Assembly: GCF_022024035.1 (NCBI RefSeq)
Contig: NZ_CP091787.1
Location: 620,001-684,000 of the forward strand
Direction of reading: 5' to 3'
From: Prevotella sp. E13-17
GTDB lineage: Bacteria > Bacteroidota > Bacteroidia > Bacteroidales > Bacteroidaceae
Length of the DNA: 64,000 nucleotides
Made by a program: the position numbers and the translations under genes. The notes under the pieces were generated by a model. It had not been told where the DNA came from. It did not search any database and saw nothing but the letters and a program-made list of their open reading frames with translations. Positions within the stretch are counted from its first letter, which is position 1; every line of letters begins with the position of its first letter. This document shows positions 25,717 to 36,800 of this stretch, piece by piece.

Positions 25717-26652
25717 TTATGGATTAATCTGCAGATTCTGTTCATTCTTGCGATATATTTTATTCTTCCACATCTTTTTCTGTTCACCAGTCTGTTCGTG
25801 AACAGCATTTGGAGTCTGCATGCCGATGCTGTAGTGAGGACGCCTGCTGTTATAGAAATCAACAAAGCGCTTTATCTGCTCAAGAGCCTCTTCATACGTT
25901 GCGAATCGCCTTTCCTGACGATAGACGCTCTCGTACTTGATTGTTTCGTTCACACGCTCTGCAATGCCGTTATCAGTAGGTTTGTAGTCCTCTGTCATGG
26001 ATATTAATATGTTATGTTTTAGCAATTCTTCCACATACGAATCGCAGCAGTACTGTACACCTCGGTCAGAGTGGTGAATGAGTCCGGAGAGGTCGCCACC
26101 GCCAGCCTGTTCTATAGCCATGCGGAGAGCCTTGAGCGTAAATGCAGATGAGAGAGATTCTGCCAGATACCAGCCAACAATCTTCTTTGAATAGGCATCC
26201 GTTACGAGATGCAGATAGCAGCATCCGCTCTTGAGTTCAATGTAAGTAATATCGCTCACCCAGAGCTGGTTGGGTGCTGTAGGAATGAATCCTTTAATAA
26301 GATTCTTCCATTTGTGGTATCGATGGTTGGAGTTCGTTGTAGAGCGGCTTTTGCGAGGCTTCTGCATCAGTTTGTGGCGACGAAGTAAATTCATAAATTT
26401 ATCGCGCCCAGGCATCCAACCCGTATTAAACATTACACCAAGCATCAACCAGAGTTTTACTCCTCCAATCCCTGGATCAATCTCACGTATCTCACGTACA
26501 GCATCAAGAATATGAATCTCACGGGCCAACCGTTCCGTTTCATCCGTCTTCTTCTTGTAATAGGCCTGCCTGCTTCGGCCAAGCAGATCACAGGCAGCAG
26601 TTACCGTCAGGCCATGCTGCCTATGAAGTTCTTCTACTGCTTGGCCCCAGAT
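25717..26652 (-). CDS. IS3-family transposase OrfB (DDE integrase catalytic part)
   Basis: Catalytic half of the transposase. The reading frame is open upstream of the usual start-like TTG and begins at the slippery site, giving IWGQAVEELHRQHGLTV. This is typical OrfB N-terminal sequence and has no good independent start codon. The integrase core has the DDE residues in WVSDITYI, HHSDRGVQY and DNGIAERVNETIK, with RRPHYSIGMQTP near the C terminus. It is probably made only as an OrfAB fusion through a -1 frameshift. Length from the slippery site to the stop is about 311 residues, normal for the family. Confidence 0.93.
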   Translation of the reverse strand: MWGQAVEELHRQHGLTVTAACDLLGRSRQAYYKKKTDETERLAREIHILDAVREIREIDPGIGGVKLWLMLGVMFNTGWMPGRDKFMNLLRRHKLMQKPRKSRSTTNSNHRYHKWKNLIKGFIPTAPNQLWVSDITYIELKSGCCYLHLVTDAYSKKIVGWYLAESLSSAFTLKALRMAIEQAGGGDLSGLIHHSDRGVQYCCDSYVEELLKHNILISMTEDYKPTDNGIAERVNETIKYESVYRQERRFATYEEALEQIKRFVDFYNSRRPHYSIGMQTPNAVHEQTGEQKKMWKNKIYRKNEQNLQINP

Positions 26653-26990
26653 TTTTTTCTGATATCAATTCCGTTCTTTTCGGCTACGTCAATCAGAGTG
26701 TTCAGGGCCAGATTCTGCAACTCCAGCTCGCGGACACGGGCTTCAAGTGCCAGTACCTCAGGAGATTTCTCCTCTTTCTTCTTACGTGCCATATCTTCAA
26801 GCGCTTTGGTATCCGCCTGCAAAGATACAACTTTTTTTGAATGTCGATATCTCTTAACCCAAGTTCTTATCGTATGTGGGTTAACATTGTAGTACTCGGC
26901 CAGCTCTTCTGCGCTGTTGTCGCCACTTAAAAATACTGAGACAATCTCGTCTCTTTTCTCCTTTGGAGTCCTTTGATACGTTCTTTTCAT
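26634..26990 (-). CDS. IS3-family transposase OrfA (helix-turn-helix, leucine zipper)
   Basis: 118-residue DNA-binding subunit. The N-terminal helix-turn-helix (EELAEYYNVNPHTIRTWVKRY) recognises the element ends. The following coiled coil (EVLALEARVRELELQNLALNT) mediates multimerisation. The stop codon lies 18 bp downstream of the A7 frameshift site, so unshifted ribosomes yield OrfA alone, which in this family acts as a regulator of transposition. Confidence 0.92.
   Translation of the reverse strand: MKRTYQRTPKEKRDEIVSVFLSGDNSAEELAEYYNVNPHTIRTWVKRYRHSKKVVSLQADTKALEDMARKKKEEKSPEVLALEARVRELELQNLALNTLIDVAEKNGIDIRKKSGAKQ
26652..26658 (-). promoter_or_regulatory. Programmed -1 frameshift site A-AAA-AAA
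   Basis: Seven consecutive A on the minus strand are positioned as A AAA AAA in the OrfA frame (AGA AAA AAA TCT). A -1 slip moves translation into ATC TGG GGC, the first codons of the OrfB frame. The heptamer fits the XXXYYYZ rule used by IS3-family elements. Confidence 0.85.
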
Positions 26991-27658
26991 AAGTTTAACA
27001 CATTTATTAAGTTCCTAAATGTGTCAACCTATATCAGTATAAGACAAAGTGGTTTCTGTCAGGTGTTAGCGACTCCAGATATAGACATTCCCCAGGAAGA
27101 ACGATTCGAACTTAGTACTCGGATACAAGAGAACACCCGGCAGCTCACAACGATTCTTGACGATCTGATTATGATTTCCGACTTAGAGAGTAACTGCTCA
27201 ACACCACCCCTTGAGGAATGCCCTGCTGTATCTATAGTCGAGTTCGCTGCTGATGCCTTTCGGCTATTGGTTCCTTCCACGTTGACATTCAAGACAGAAA
27301 GTCATGTGGATGCCGACTTGGTTGTCAAGACAAATCCACACATGATTAATACCATTCTTCAGAAGTTGCTAAGCAATGCCGTGAAGTTTACCAGCCAGGG
27401 GAGTATCACCCTTTCTCTCTATAGCTCTGACACGCAAATATGTATTTCTGTCATGGATACAGGTCCTGGTATTCCTGCAGAAAAGAAAGATTTTGTGTTT
27501 GAACGATTTACTAAACTGGATAGTTTTGTTCCCGGTACGGGTCTTGGCCTCTCTATCGCACGGTTGATAGCAGAGCGCATCAATGCCACCCTGACCCTTG
27601 ATACCACTTATGTTAAAGGGGCAAAGTTCGATCTTGTTATACCCATCCATTTCGCCGT

Positions 27659-28939
27659 ATGAAAGAAAAATTTCTTGCTTTGATGGGCTTTTCTGTTCAT
27701 CGCCATAACCTCAGGACCGAGATTGTTTCAGGTCTGACAACGTTTACTACCATGGTTTATATCTTGGCGTTGTTGCCTGCCATGACCGAGCCATTGCGAA
27801 AGGTTGGTTTTCCCGTAGAAGCCGTGTTGACAGCCTCTATTTTGGCAACCGTCATAGGCACGTTGCTGATGGCTTTTCTGGCTAAACGTCCTTTCGGGCA
27901 GGCTCCAGGTCTCACGCTCAACATCTTCTTTATTCAGACAGTTTGCCTGTCGTTAGGCTATCCTTGGCAGTTCGCTCTGACAGCCGTTCTTATCGAAGGC
28001 CTTCTGTTTGTGTTGCTTTGCATCGGAAATCTTCGTCAGCTTATCTTCGAGCTTGTGCCATCATCTTTGAAGTATGCCATAGCTGCAGGCATTGGCTTCT
28101 TCATTGCCATGTTGGGCTTCAAGAGCAGTGGCATGCTGGCCGATGGCACCATCTTTAACCATTTAGAGACGATGACTACACCGACCTCGATACTTTTTCT
28201 TATTGGTCTCTTGCTGACAGGACTGTTTGCCATTCTGCATATTAAGGGTGGGCTATTGCTCAGCATCATCTTTGTGACACTTATCGGCATCCCCTTGGGT
28301 GTGACCACAGTACCCAACGATGTGTTCTCAATGCCAGTATCACCAGCTCCCCTGTTTTGTCAGTTCTCTTTAGACTATCTTCTTCTTCCTGATCTCTGGG
28401 TCTGTGTGCTTATCATGCTGTTTTTCGATGTCTTTGACAGTTTAGGAACGATTGTCGGAATCATGGCGTGCACCGGACTGATGCGTAAGAATGGTCGTAT
28501 TCCACATCTGCGATCAATCATGCTCAGCGATGCCCTGGCCACCATGACAGGAGCATGTTTAGGATGCAGCACCGTGACGACCTATGCTGAGAGTGCTACC
28601 GGGTTTGCCGAGGGTGGTCGTACGGGAGTTTCAGCTTTTGTCGTTGCGTTATGTTTTGCCGCCAGTCTTTTCCTTGCACCTGTTTTTCTGGCAATCCCTG
28701 CTGCCGCTACGGCTCCTGTCATGGTGATGGCAGGTCTCTATCTCTTTGGATCAGTGCGTCATATATCGCTGACCAATACAAAAGAGATGATGCCGGCCTT
28801 TCTCACCATTTTGCTCATGCCTGTCACTGGTAGCATCACCGATGGCATCATTGCAGGTCTCTTCTCCTATATTCTTTTGGCTTTCTTAGGCGGGCTTGCT
28901 AAACGCCTGTTCCGACGTCATTCTTTAGAGGCAGAATAA
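27659..28939 (+). CDS. NCS2-family purine permease (AzgA/PbuG type)
   Basis: A 426-residue inner-membrane carrier with about 12-13 helices. Motifs of the hypoxanthine/guanine/adenine branch are SGLTTFTTMVYILALLP, RPFGQAPGLTLNIFF, AAGIGFFIAMLGFKSSGM, the core motif LFFDVFDSLGTIVG and GCSTVTTYAESATGFAEGGRTG. It probably imports purine bases with protons. Its start codon overlaps the stop of the interrupted kinase (ATGA), so normal expression would depend on translation through the kinase. The IS insertion may therefore be polar on it. Confidence 0.9.
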   Translation: MKEKFLALMGFSVHRHNLRTEIVSGLTTFTTMVYILALLPAMTEPLRKVGFPVEAVLTASILATVIGTLLMAFLAKRPFGQAPGLTLNIFFIQTVCLSLGYPWQFALTAVLIEGLLFVLLCIGNLRQLIFELVPSSLKYAIAAGIGFFIAMLGFKSSGMLADGTIFNHLETMTTPTSILFLIGLLLTGLFAILHIKGGLLLSIIFVTLIGIPLGVTTVPNDVFSMPVSPAPLFCQFSLDYLLLPDLWVCVLIMLFFDVFDSLGTIVGIMACTGLMRKNGRIPHLRSIMLSDALATMTGACLGCSTVTTYAESATGFAEGGRTGVSAFVVALCFAASLFLAPVFLAIPAAATAPVMVMAGLYLFGSVRHISLTNTKEMMPAFLTILLMPVTGSITDGIIAGLFSYILLAFLGGLAKRLFRRHSLEAE

Positions 28940-28976
28940 AGGCAGGTTTTAAAAAGGACCTTAAATAATTAAAGGT

Positions 28977-29147
28977 GGCTCCGTATGGGGCTACCTCGGC
29001 TACGTCTGCCAGATTGAGCTTACCAGACACCGCTCCATCAACAACATTGCCACCAACCTGTTCGCTGGGCTTATTGCCTACAACTTGCTGCCAAAGAAAC
29101 CTGAAATGAACATAGAAATCATCGACAGAAGCAGACTTATTGCCTAA
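28977..29147 (+). pseudogene. Remnant of an IS982-like transposase C terminus
   Basis: The 480-bp gap after the permease holds an open stretch of about 56 codons ending in TAA at 29145. It reads SVWGYLGYVCQIELTRHRS, then INNIATNLFAGLIAYNLLPK. The TRHRSxxN...AGLIAYxxLPKKP pattern matches the end of IS982-type transposases as I remember them. No start codon, upstream catalytic part or element end is visible, so it is a decayed fragment. From 29148 to 29270 I see nothing else. Confidence 0.65.
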
Positions 29148-29275
29148 AACTTACGTCGAACTCACGTTTAGAATAATGCCGCCAAACGCTTTAAATGGCG
29201 TCGGAATAGGTTTCTTTGCGGGTTAAAAAAGGTTAAACTGTAGATTGTAATATAACAACGATGTTTAAAAAATAT

Positions 29276-29283
29276 TATATTTG
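29276..29283 (+). promoter_or_regulatory. -7 element upstream of the secreted-protein pair
   Basis: TATATTTG followed by C fits the Bacteroidota consensus. It would give a leader of about 130 nt before the start at 29423. The leader contains an AAAATGC...GCATTTT hairpin near 29328-29365. No -33 TTTG at the usual spacing is visible. Confidence 0.5.
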
Positions 29284-29422
29284 CAAAAAATCAGTTTCAC
29301 TGACCTGAATAACAAAACATGATAAATAAAATGCCCAAATATAGGCAATGATAGTAGCATTTTGGGTTTCAGTTTGAATTGGTTTTACCTTAAATAGAAA
29401 TTACACTAACAAAACAGCGATT

Positions 29423-30835
29423 ATGAAAGTTTTTAAAAGATTCTTAATGACCTTGGCTCTCGCTGCCAGCGTTGGGCTTAGTTGGGGAGCACCTGCAAAT
29501 GCCAAACTGCCGGGCAAGTTCTCGGTGAGTGCAACGCAGGTAGTTTATTTCTCGCGCGGCAACCTGCAATACACCCGCGAGAGTACCTCTGTGGACTGGA
29601 GCACCGGCACCTTCCGCCTCGCTACGAACCAGTATGACATGATTGAGACGAATGCCAACCCCTGGTCTACTGACAACTGCGGCGACAAGACGGTAATCGG
29701 TCTCTTCGGCTGGGGTACATGGGGCGAAGGCAAAACGCCGAATCTCACTACTAATGATCCGACCGCCTATACATGGAGCACGGATTTCACCGGTATGCTG
29801 GAAGGTTATAACGACTGGCGTACGCTGAGCAAGGACGAGTGGGTCTATCTGTTGGACACACGTGCCACGGGTGTGACGGTCAATGCTACCGCAGACGCAC
29901 GCTATACGATGGCTACCATCAATACCGATGGCACACCGGTAACGGGACTCATCATCTTCCCCGATGCCTTTGCCGGTGCCGCAACAGCGGGTGTTACTTG
30001 GGGCACGATTAACGACAAAAGCGATTTCGCCACGACCTGTACCGCAGCCGGTTGGACGGCGTTGGAACAAGCGGGCTGTGTATTCCTGCCCGCGTGCGGA
30101 CAGCGTTCTAAAATTAATGCGACAGCGAATGTTAGAACAGGCGGATGTGGCACTGACGTACTCTATTACACCTGCACGGTTTCTAGTGGGAGCAATATGG
30201 CACATAACATCTATTTTTCCAAAAGCGATGCACTTGCAAATGACGAAAGCGGTGTCCGTCAGGCTTTCGGCGTGCGCCTTGTGAGCAATAATGCTCCGGC
30301 AGCCGTCGTTGCCCCTATCGCCTACAACTATCCTACCACCTACAGCCTCTTCGGTATCCCCGAGGGATGGAGCGTCAAGGTGAACGACGAAGAGGTAGCC
30401 GTGGTCAACGGCGCTGTCAAGAATATTGCAGCCAACGACCGGTTCGACCTGCTGCCTACCAAACCCGAGGACGTGAAGCTGGTGGAGATAGTACCGTATC
30501 TCCTCGACCTCGCTACTGTAACTGACAGCGTGGTTTACATCCTGGACGGCGACAGCATCACCGGTACCGCTAACGGCAATATCTCAATTGTCATCGTGCC
30601 GGATGCAAAAGTCTATTTCAAGGACGTGAACCTGACGAACACGGCTAATCATCCCGCAGTCCTCTGCGGCGGCAATGCCGAGATAGTTGTCGTAGGTGAG
30701 AACACCATCACCTGTACTACGGAAGGCGCGTACGGCATCCGGGCTGCTGGAGCGGGTACGACACTGACCCTCAGCGGCGACAAGGCGCAACTCAGTGCCA
30801 CCATCGACCCTAACGGCGGAACTGTTAACCAATAA
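29423..30835 (+). CDS. Secreted protein with a VYFSxGNLQY-type domain
   Basis: 470 residues with a signal peptide (about 1-27, ending WGAPANA). The central region (about 32-290) is a domain recurrent in secreted proteins of this phylum, with GKFSVSATQVVYFSRGNLQY, FGWGTWG, GYNDWRTLSKDEWVYLL, GLIIFPDAF and a C-terminal VRLVSN. The same domain occurs in the gene at 54536. A beta-rich tail follows with AIVVGENTITCTTEGAYGIR-like sequence (here IVVVGENTITCTTEGAYGIR). The overall fold recalls the DUF1566/FISUMP or formylglycine-generating type, which is inference. No type IX tail is visible. The giant gene at 30861 starts 25 bp downstream and is probably co-transcribed. Function unknown, presumably surface or extracellular. 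Confidence 0.8.
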   Translation: MKVFKRFLMTLALAASVGLSWGAPANAKLPGKFSVSATQVVYFSRGNLQYTRESTSVDWSTGTFRLATNQYDMIETNANPWSTDNCGDKTVIGLFGWGTWGEGKTPNLTTNDPTAYTWSTDFTGMLEGYNDWRTLSKDEWVYLLDTRATGVTVNATADARYTMATINTDGTPVTGLIIFPDAFAGAATAGVTWGTINDKSDFATTCTAAGWTALEQAGCVFLPACGQRSKINATANVRTGGCGTDVLYYTCTVSSGSNMAHNIYFSKSDALANDESGVRQAFGVRLVSNNAPAAVVAPIAYNYPTTYSLFGIPEGWSVKVNDEEVAVVNGAVKNIAANDRFDLLPTKPEDVKLVEIVPYLLDLATVTDSVVYILDGDSITGTANGNISIVIVPDAKVYFKDVNLTNTANHPAVLCGGNAEIVVVGENTITCTTEGAYGIRAAGAGTTLTLSGDKAQLSATIDPNGGTVNQ

Positions 30836-30860
30836 GCATAATGAATAAATGATTACAGCT

Positions 30861-33800
30861 ATGAGAAATAGATTTAAACAATTGATGCTTGTTGCGTTGA
30901 TAGTCTTCGGCGCAACCGGCGCATGGGCACAGGTGACCCAAGGCCCATGGACGTACATGGACTACCGGACCGGTTGCTGTGGCAGAGACGATAACCCGGC
31001 GATATCTTTCAATGGTTTGAACAACAGCCACTGGGCAACCGTTGAAGGTCCCTGGTGCGATGGAGACGGTGTCGGTTTTACCGTCAAGAGCGGAAAAGCC
31101 AACAAGAACCAAAAGAACGGTGTCTTCTCCACCTATTACATCGATCAGACTTTGGAGTCCTACTCGCGTAGGGTGCTGACATGGACATTCGTCTTAGGCA
31201 GCCAATCCAAAAAACATTACTCCAACACCTGTCTCTACGGACTGCAAGGTACGTGGCAGGATATCAATGCACTCACGGTGGATTTCACGGAGGAATACTA
31301 CAACAAAACGGGCTCCGACAAACTGTTAGCGCAGTTCCGGAACATCGCCCTGAACGATAAAGGAGTCTTTACGAGTAATTACGTGAAGACCTTTACTTTC
31401 GACAACAGCGGCAACGCCAGCTCCGCCACCAAGTCATGGTGCCTGCTGCTGACCCACGTGGTCAGCTCCGCAGACCCCGTGGACGGTATGCATGAGTGGG
31501 GCTCCTTCAGGCATGTCAGTGCGACATGGACAACCTACTACTACAAGTATGTGACCTTCAACGCCAACGGAGGCAGCGGCTCGATGAACAGGCAGACGGT
31601 GGAGAACAGCGCCAAACTGACCGCCAACGCCTTCAGCCGCACGGGTTATGCCTTCGACGGATGGGCTACTTCGACATCCGGTTCCAAAGCCTATGACAAC
31701 CAAGGGGATATATCCGCTACATCGGGTAGCAAGGGTAATGTGACGCTCTATGCCCGCTGGAAAGCCAACACCTACACCGTGACGTTCAACCAGCAGAGTG
31801 GTACAGGCGGTTCGGGTTCGACAACGGCTACCTATGCTGCAGCCATGCCGAAAATCACTGTTCCGAACCGCACGGGTTATACCTTCCAAGGGTATTATAC
31901 CGAGGCGAACGGTAAGGGTACGAAATACTACAACGCCAACGGTACCTCTGCCAAGAACTGGGACAAGATCGCTGCAACGACACTTTATGCCTACTGGACA
32001 GCCAATACCTACACCGTGACGCTGAACCAGCAGAGCGGAACGGGCGGTTCGGGTTCTACCACGGCTACCTATGCTGCGGCAATGCCGAAAATCACCGTTC
32101 CTACTCGTTCAAGTTATACCTTCGGCGGTTACTACACCGAGGCAAAGGGCAAAGGTACGAAATACTACAACGCCAACGGCACTTCTGCCAAGAACTGGGA
32201 CAAGACTGCTGCTACTACGCTCTATGCCTACTGGGCACCGGTACCATACGCCATCACCTATAACCTTGAAGGCGGTACGGATACCGGCAACCCGACAAGT
32301 TATAATATCGAGACGGAGACCTTTACGCTCAAGGCTCCCGTGCGCGAGGATTATACCTTCCTCGGCTGGACGGGCTCCAACGGCGAGGAGGTGCAACTGA
32401 CAGTCACGATTGCCAAGGGCTCAACGGAGGGAAAGAGCTATACTGCCCACTGGGAAGCCAACGACGCTATCCTTCAGGAACTCCATACCGCCCTCGGCGA
32501 GAAAGCTTGGACGGGTTACGGCGTCAACACCGGCGTCATCAGCTACAGCCGCGGTGACGAGCCGAAAGAGTTCCGCGCTACCATCATGGGCGGTACTTAT
32601 ACCTTCGATATCCCCTTCCGCGATGTCAACTCTATCACCAAGACTCTCAACACCGACGGCTCTGCTACCTATACGCTGAATGTTTCCCTGCCTGCCCAGA
32701 CCGGTATGGCGTCCGAGACGCTGCGCGTCACCCTCAAAGACGGTGAGATAACCGGCATGGAGAGCGAGAACGCAGGACTGGAGATGAGCAAAGAGGGTGC
32801 CGAGATAACCGACTGGGCTGCGCTCCAGACGGCTATCAACAACGGCGGTGTCATCAAGCTGACTGCCGACATCACGGCGACACCCGCTGATGCGGCGCTC
32901 ACCGTGCCCGCCGGCAAGACCGTCGTGCTCGACCTCAACGGATTTACTATCAACCGCGCCATGACAGCCCCTGCTGCCAATGGTAGCGTGATTGTCAATA
33001 ACGGTACACTCGCTATCCAGACCACCAACGGCGGCAAGATCACCGGCGGTAAGACCACCGGCAACGGCGGCGGTATCCTCAACAACGGTGTGCTGACCCT
33101 CTACGGAGGTGAGATCACCGGCAACAAGGCATCCGGCATGGGCGGCGGCGTATATAACGCTGCGGCAGCACCGGCAGGCTTCTGGATGACTGGAGGACTC
33201 ATCGACGGCAATACCGCCGGCAGTTTCGCAGCCATCGGAGGCGATGTGACCTTCAGCAACATGGCTATCGTTCAGGTGAACGCCACCGGTAGTACGGTCA
33301 GCAACACAACGGCTAAGACAGGTATGGTCAAATACGACTATATACAACCCGTCATGCCGGATATGGAGAAGTTCGGTATCCTCTCTGAACTCTATGCCGC
33401 CCTCGGCAACGAGACATGGACGGGCTACGGCGTCAATACCGGCGTCATCAGCTACAGCCGCGGCGACGAAGTGAACGAGTTCCGTGCTACCTTCATGGGT
33501 GGTAACTACACCTTGGATGTGCCCTTCGGCGACTTCACCGCAGCCTCCAAGGTGGAGAATGAGGACGGCAGTTTCACCTATACGCTCGAACTGCCCCTCC
33601 CGGCTTACACCGGACTGAGCTCCGAAACTGTCAAAATCACCATCAAAGACGGTGAGATAACTGGTCTCCAGAGCGAGAACGCCGGGCTGGATATGAACAA
33701 AGAGGCGGGTGAGATCACCGGCTGGGCTGCCCTGCAGGCGGCTGTCAACAATGGCGGCGTCATCAAACTGACCACCGACGTGACGGCTACCTCTACGGAT

Positions 33801-36800
33801 GCGGCGCTGACCGTTCCTGCCGGCAAGACCGTTGTGATCGACCTCAACGGACACACGCTCAACCGCACCCTGACAACCCCCACTGCCAACGGTAGCGTGA
33901 TCATCAATAACGGTACGCTCGCCATCATGGACAATGCCGGCAACGGTAAGATCACCGGCGGTAACACCCTCAGCATTGGCGGTGGTGTGCTCAACAACGG
34001 TGCCTTCACTCTCTACGGAGGCGAGATTACCGGCAACAAGGCATCCGACGCGGGCGGCGGCGTATATAACACAGCGGCAGAACTGCCCGGAGGCTTCTGG
34101 ATGACTGGAGGTCTGATTGACGGGAACACTGCTTCCGTCAGCGCAGCCATCGGCGGTAAAGTGATCTTCAACAAACAGGCAGCCGTTCAGGTAAATGCTG
34201 ACGGTACTGTTGTTGATATCAACACGGCGGCAGCCAATATGATGTCCTATTCTTACATACGTCCGGCACTGCCGAGTGTTGACCAGATGATGACTACGCC
34301 CGCGCAGCAGGCTTCCGGTGCATGGCAAGCCTACATGCCTGCCGGCAATCGTATGCTCCGCGTTACCTACAAGGACGAGCCTAAACTGGCTTGGGTGGAT
34401 AAGGACAAACAGCCTGTCACCGCTATCACCGGCTATCACGGATTCCAGTCCTTGGTTGCTATCCCGAACATCAAAGCATCGAATAAATTCTTTGAGGCAG
34501 TTATGGCAGGCACTTCCGTACTGGAGGCTTTCTCCTCGAATCAGGATGTAGTGAGCGTAGTCGGTATCGGCAGCTTCTCTATCAATGGGGTTGGTGAGGC
34601 AGACTTGGCGGCTATCCACCGCAACGATGCGGACTTCAAGTACGACTCCGTTGCCTTCCATGTAACAGTGCTTGCGCCGGATACCTTGAAACTGAAGACC
34701 AACAACGCCGAGTGGGGTACCGTAGCAGCGGTGACACCGCTGACCGATAGTATCCATGTCGGTGAAGACAACAAGTTCTTCGCTGTGCCGGGTGCGGTAA
34801 TGAAAGTACAGGCTGCTCCGGCGAAAGGATTCCACCTCCGTAACTGGAGCAACGGTGCAGCCGTAGATGCTACGCTCCGCGCTAACGTGCAGGTACAGGG
34901 CAACACCGACCTGTTAGCGTTCTTTGCTCCGGACACCGTGCTGGCTGTTGTAACCAAAGAGCCGCAAATCTTCGACACCCTGATGTACAACGGCGCACCA
35001 CAGACAATTCTGGCTAACGGTACGGCTATTGGTGGTCAATTCAAGTACTCGACCGACAGCGTAGAGTGGTCCACCGAGTTGCCGCAAATCAAGGATGCTG
35101 GCACGCACGACATCTTCTATTATGTCGATTCTACTGACGTACTGCACCGCTGTCTGCCAGTACAGAAGGCGAAGGTGACCATCGCCAAGGCTCCGCTGAC
35201 CATCACCGCAGAGAATAAGACCGTCATCTACGGCAATGCAGCACCGGGCTTCAGCGTATCGTACAACGGTCTGAAGGGCGAAGACCTGCCTGCTGACGTG
35301 CTGATGGGCGAACTGGCATACGCGTGCGACTATGCTGTCGGCAGCAACGTAGGTCCTTACACCATCACTCCGAGCGGACAGACATCGACCAACTACGAGA
35401 TCACCTATGTCAACGGTACACTCAACGTCCTCAAAGCCGCTCCGTCCTTCACCGTTCCGACAGCGAACACGCTGACCTATAACGGCGAAAGCCAGACTCT
35501 GGTAACCACGGGTGATAGCAACGACGGAACGCTGGCATACACGCTGGACCCGAATGACGATGAGAACTGGGTGGCATACAGCCCGTACGCCAAGGAAGCC
35601 GGTACATACAATATCTACTACAAGCTCATCGGCGACGGCAACCATACGGACTCCATTGCTCCGGAACCAGTAGCAGTGACCATCGCCAAGGCGGCACTGA
35701 CTATTACCGCGGACGGCAAGTCCGTCACCTACACCGACCCCGTACCAGCTTACACGGTTACTTATGCCGGCTGGCAGGGCGAGGATAACGAGGATGTGCT
35801 CACCGGCGAAATCGCTTATGCGTGCGAATATACCCCGACAGCCAATGCGGGCGAGTACGACATTGTTCCGTCTGGCGTCAGCAACCCGAACTACGACATC
35901 ACCTTCGTCAACGGAAAGGTAACGGTAAGCAAGGCGGCACTGACCATCACTGCCGATAACAAAGAGATTATCTACGGCGACGAGGCTCCCGACTACACCG
36001 CTGTGTTCGAGGGCTGGAAGAACGAGGAAGATGAGACCGTTCTGAATAAGATAGGTTATACCTGCGCTTACGAGCAAGGAAGCTCTGTCGGCACCTATTC
36101 CATCACTCCGGTTGCCGAGGCTCAGAACTACGACATCACCATCGTGCCTGCAACACTGACGGTCAACAAGGCTACGGTCAAAGTATCAGGTGCCGAGGCA
36201 CAGGTGGCAAAGATTGCCGATGGCAACACCACGGCTGTGGTACTGAATGCCGGCGAGCTGGAGGGCATCAAGCTCAGCGATGCCATCGCTCACAACACCA
36301 CCGCCACGTTCTCAGACGCTACGGTAGGTGAGAACAAGACCATCACGCTCTCCTACGAGCTGACGGGCGACGCTGCACTGCTCGCTAACTACGACTTGAC
36401 CCCGACCAGCGAAACCTTCACCACCGGAGGTGTCATCATCGAAGGCTTTGTCCCTGCGGAGGAAGGGGATACTGAGAAAAAAGATATGAAGATTCAAGAG
36501 GGTATCGAGGTCTATGCCTATGGCTATTGCGACGGCAGCGGATACAGCATCCCCTATCACCTCAAGAGCGGCAACCCTGACCAGTACAAGATTGAATATG
36601 AGGACAGCCGTTTCACTGACGTGGACTGGACGCCGCTACCCACAACCGGCAAGGACGGAACAATCTTCGTAGATATCCCAGTGGATCTGCCTACAGGTGA
36701 CTACACCATGACGGTTCAATTCCGTGACAGCCGCTTCACGTGGCTTGAGAGCAAGGCACTTAACGTATCTTTCCACGTCAACCTGCCGGAAACCTATGTC

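Larger units (their letters stand above)
25491..27046 (-). mobile_element. Complete IS3-family insertion sequence
   Basis: About 1556 bp bounded by imperfect terminal inverted repeats: TGTCTTTTCCTGATTTTGG at 25491 and, on the other strand from 27046, TGTCTTATACTGATATAGG, both followed by TTGACA. The flanks carry a 3-bp target duplication, AAG at 25488-25490 and 27047-27049. It encodes OrfA and OrfB on the minus strand with an A7 frameshift site. The left end carries several extra terminal-repeat-like units. It looks intact and possibly mobile. Confidence 0.93.
25090..27662 (+). pseudogene. Sensor histidine kinase interrupted by an IS3-family element
   Basis: The 5' part (25090-25490) encodes a signal or first membrane segment (residues 1-25), a second membrane helix (about 54-73), a coiled coil and the phosphoacceptor box THEIRTPLNAIS (His124). 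The 3' part (27050-27662) continues in frame with GFCQVLATPDIDIP, then N box KLLSNAVKFT, G1 DTGPGIP and G2 GTGLGLSIA. The insertion is at codon 134. Removing 25491-27046 and one AAG copy rebuilds a continuous kinase of about 337 residues. As it stands the 5' product ends three residues into the element and has no ATPase domain, so the gene is presumed inactive. The stop overlaps the downstream permease start (ATGA). Confidence 0.93.

Noticed and set aside
26973..27049. Start codon at 26973 for the downstream kinase half
   Set aside because: It lies inside the IS element and the first 25 codons are IS sequence; a translated product is possible but it would lack the phosphoacceptor histidine.
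28940..29422. tRNA or structured RNA gene in the long gap
   Set aside because: No cloverleaf, T-loop TTC-type motif or strong hairpin was found; the sequence is better explained by a transposase remnant and a leader.
32421..34835. 804-codon open frame on the minus strand
   Set aside because: It is antisense to the giant surface protein and results from its biased codon use; the plus-strand frame has a signal peptide, domains and a sorting tail.
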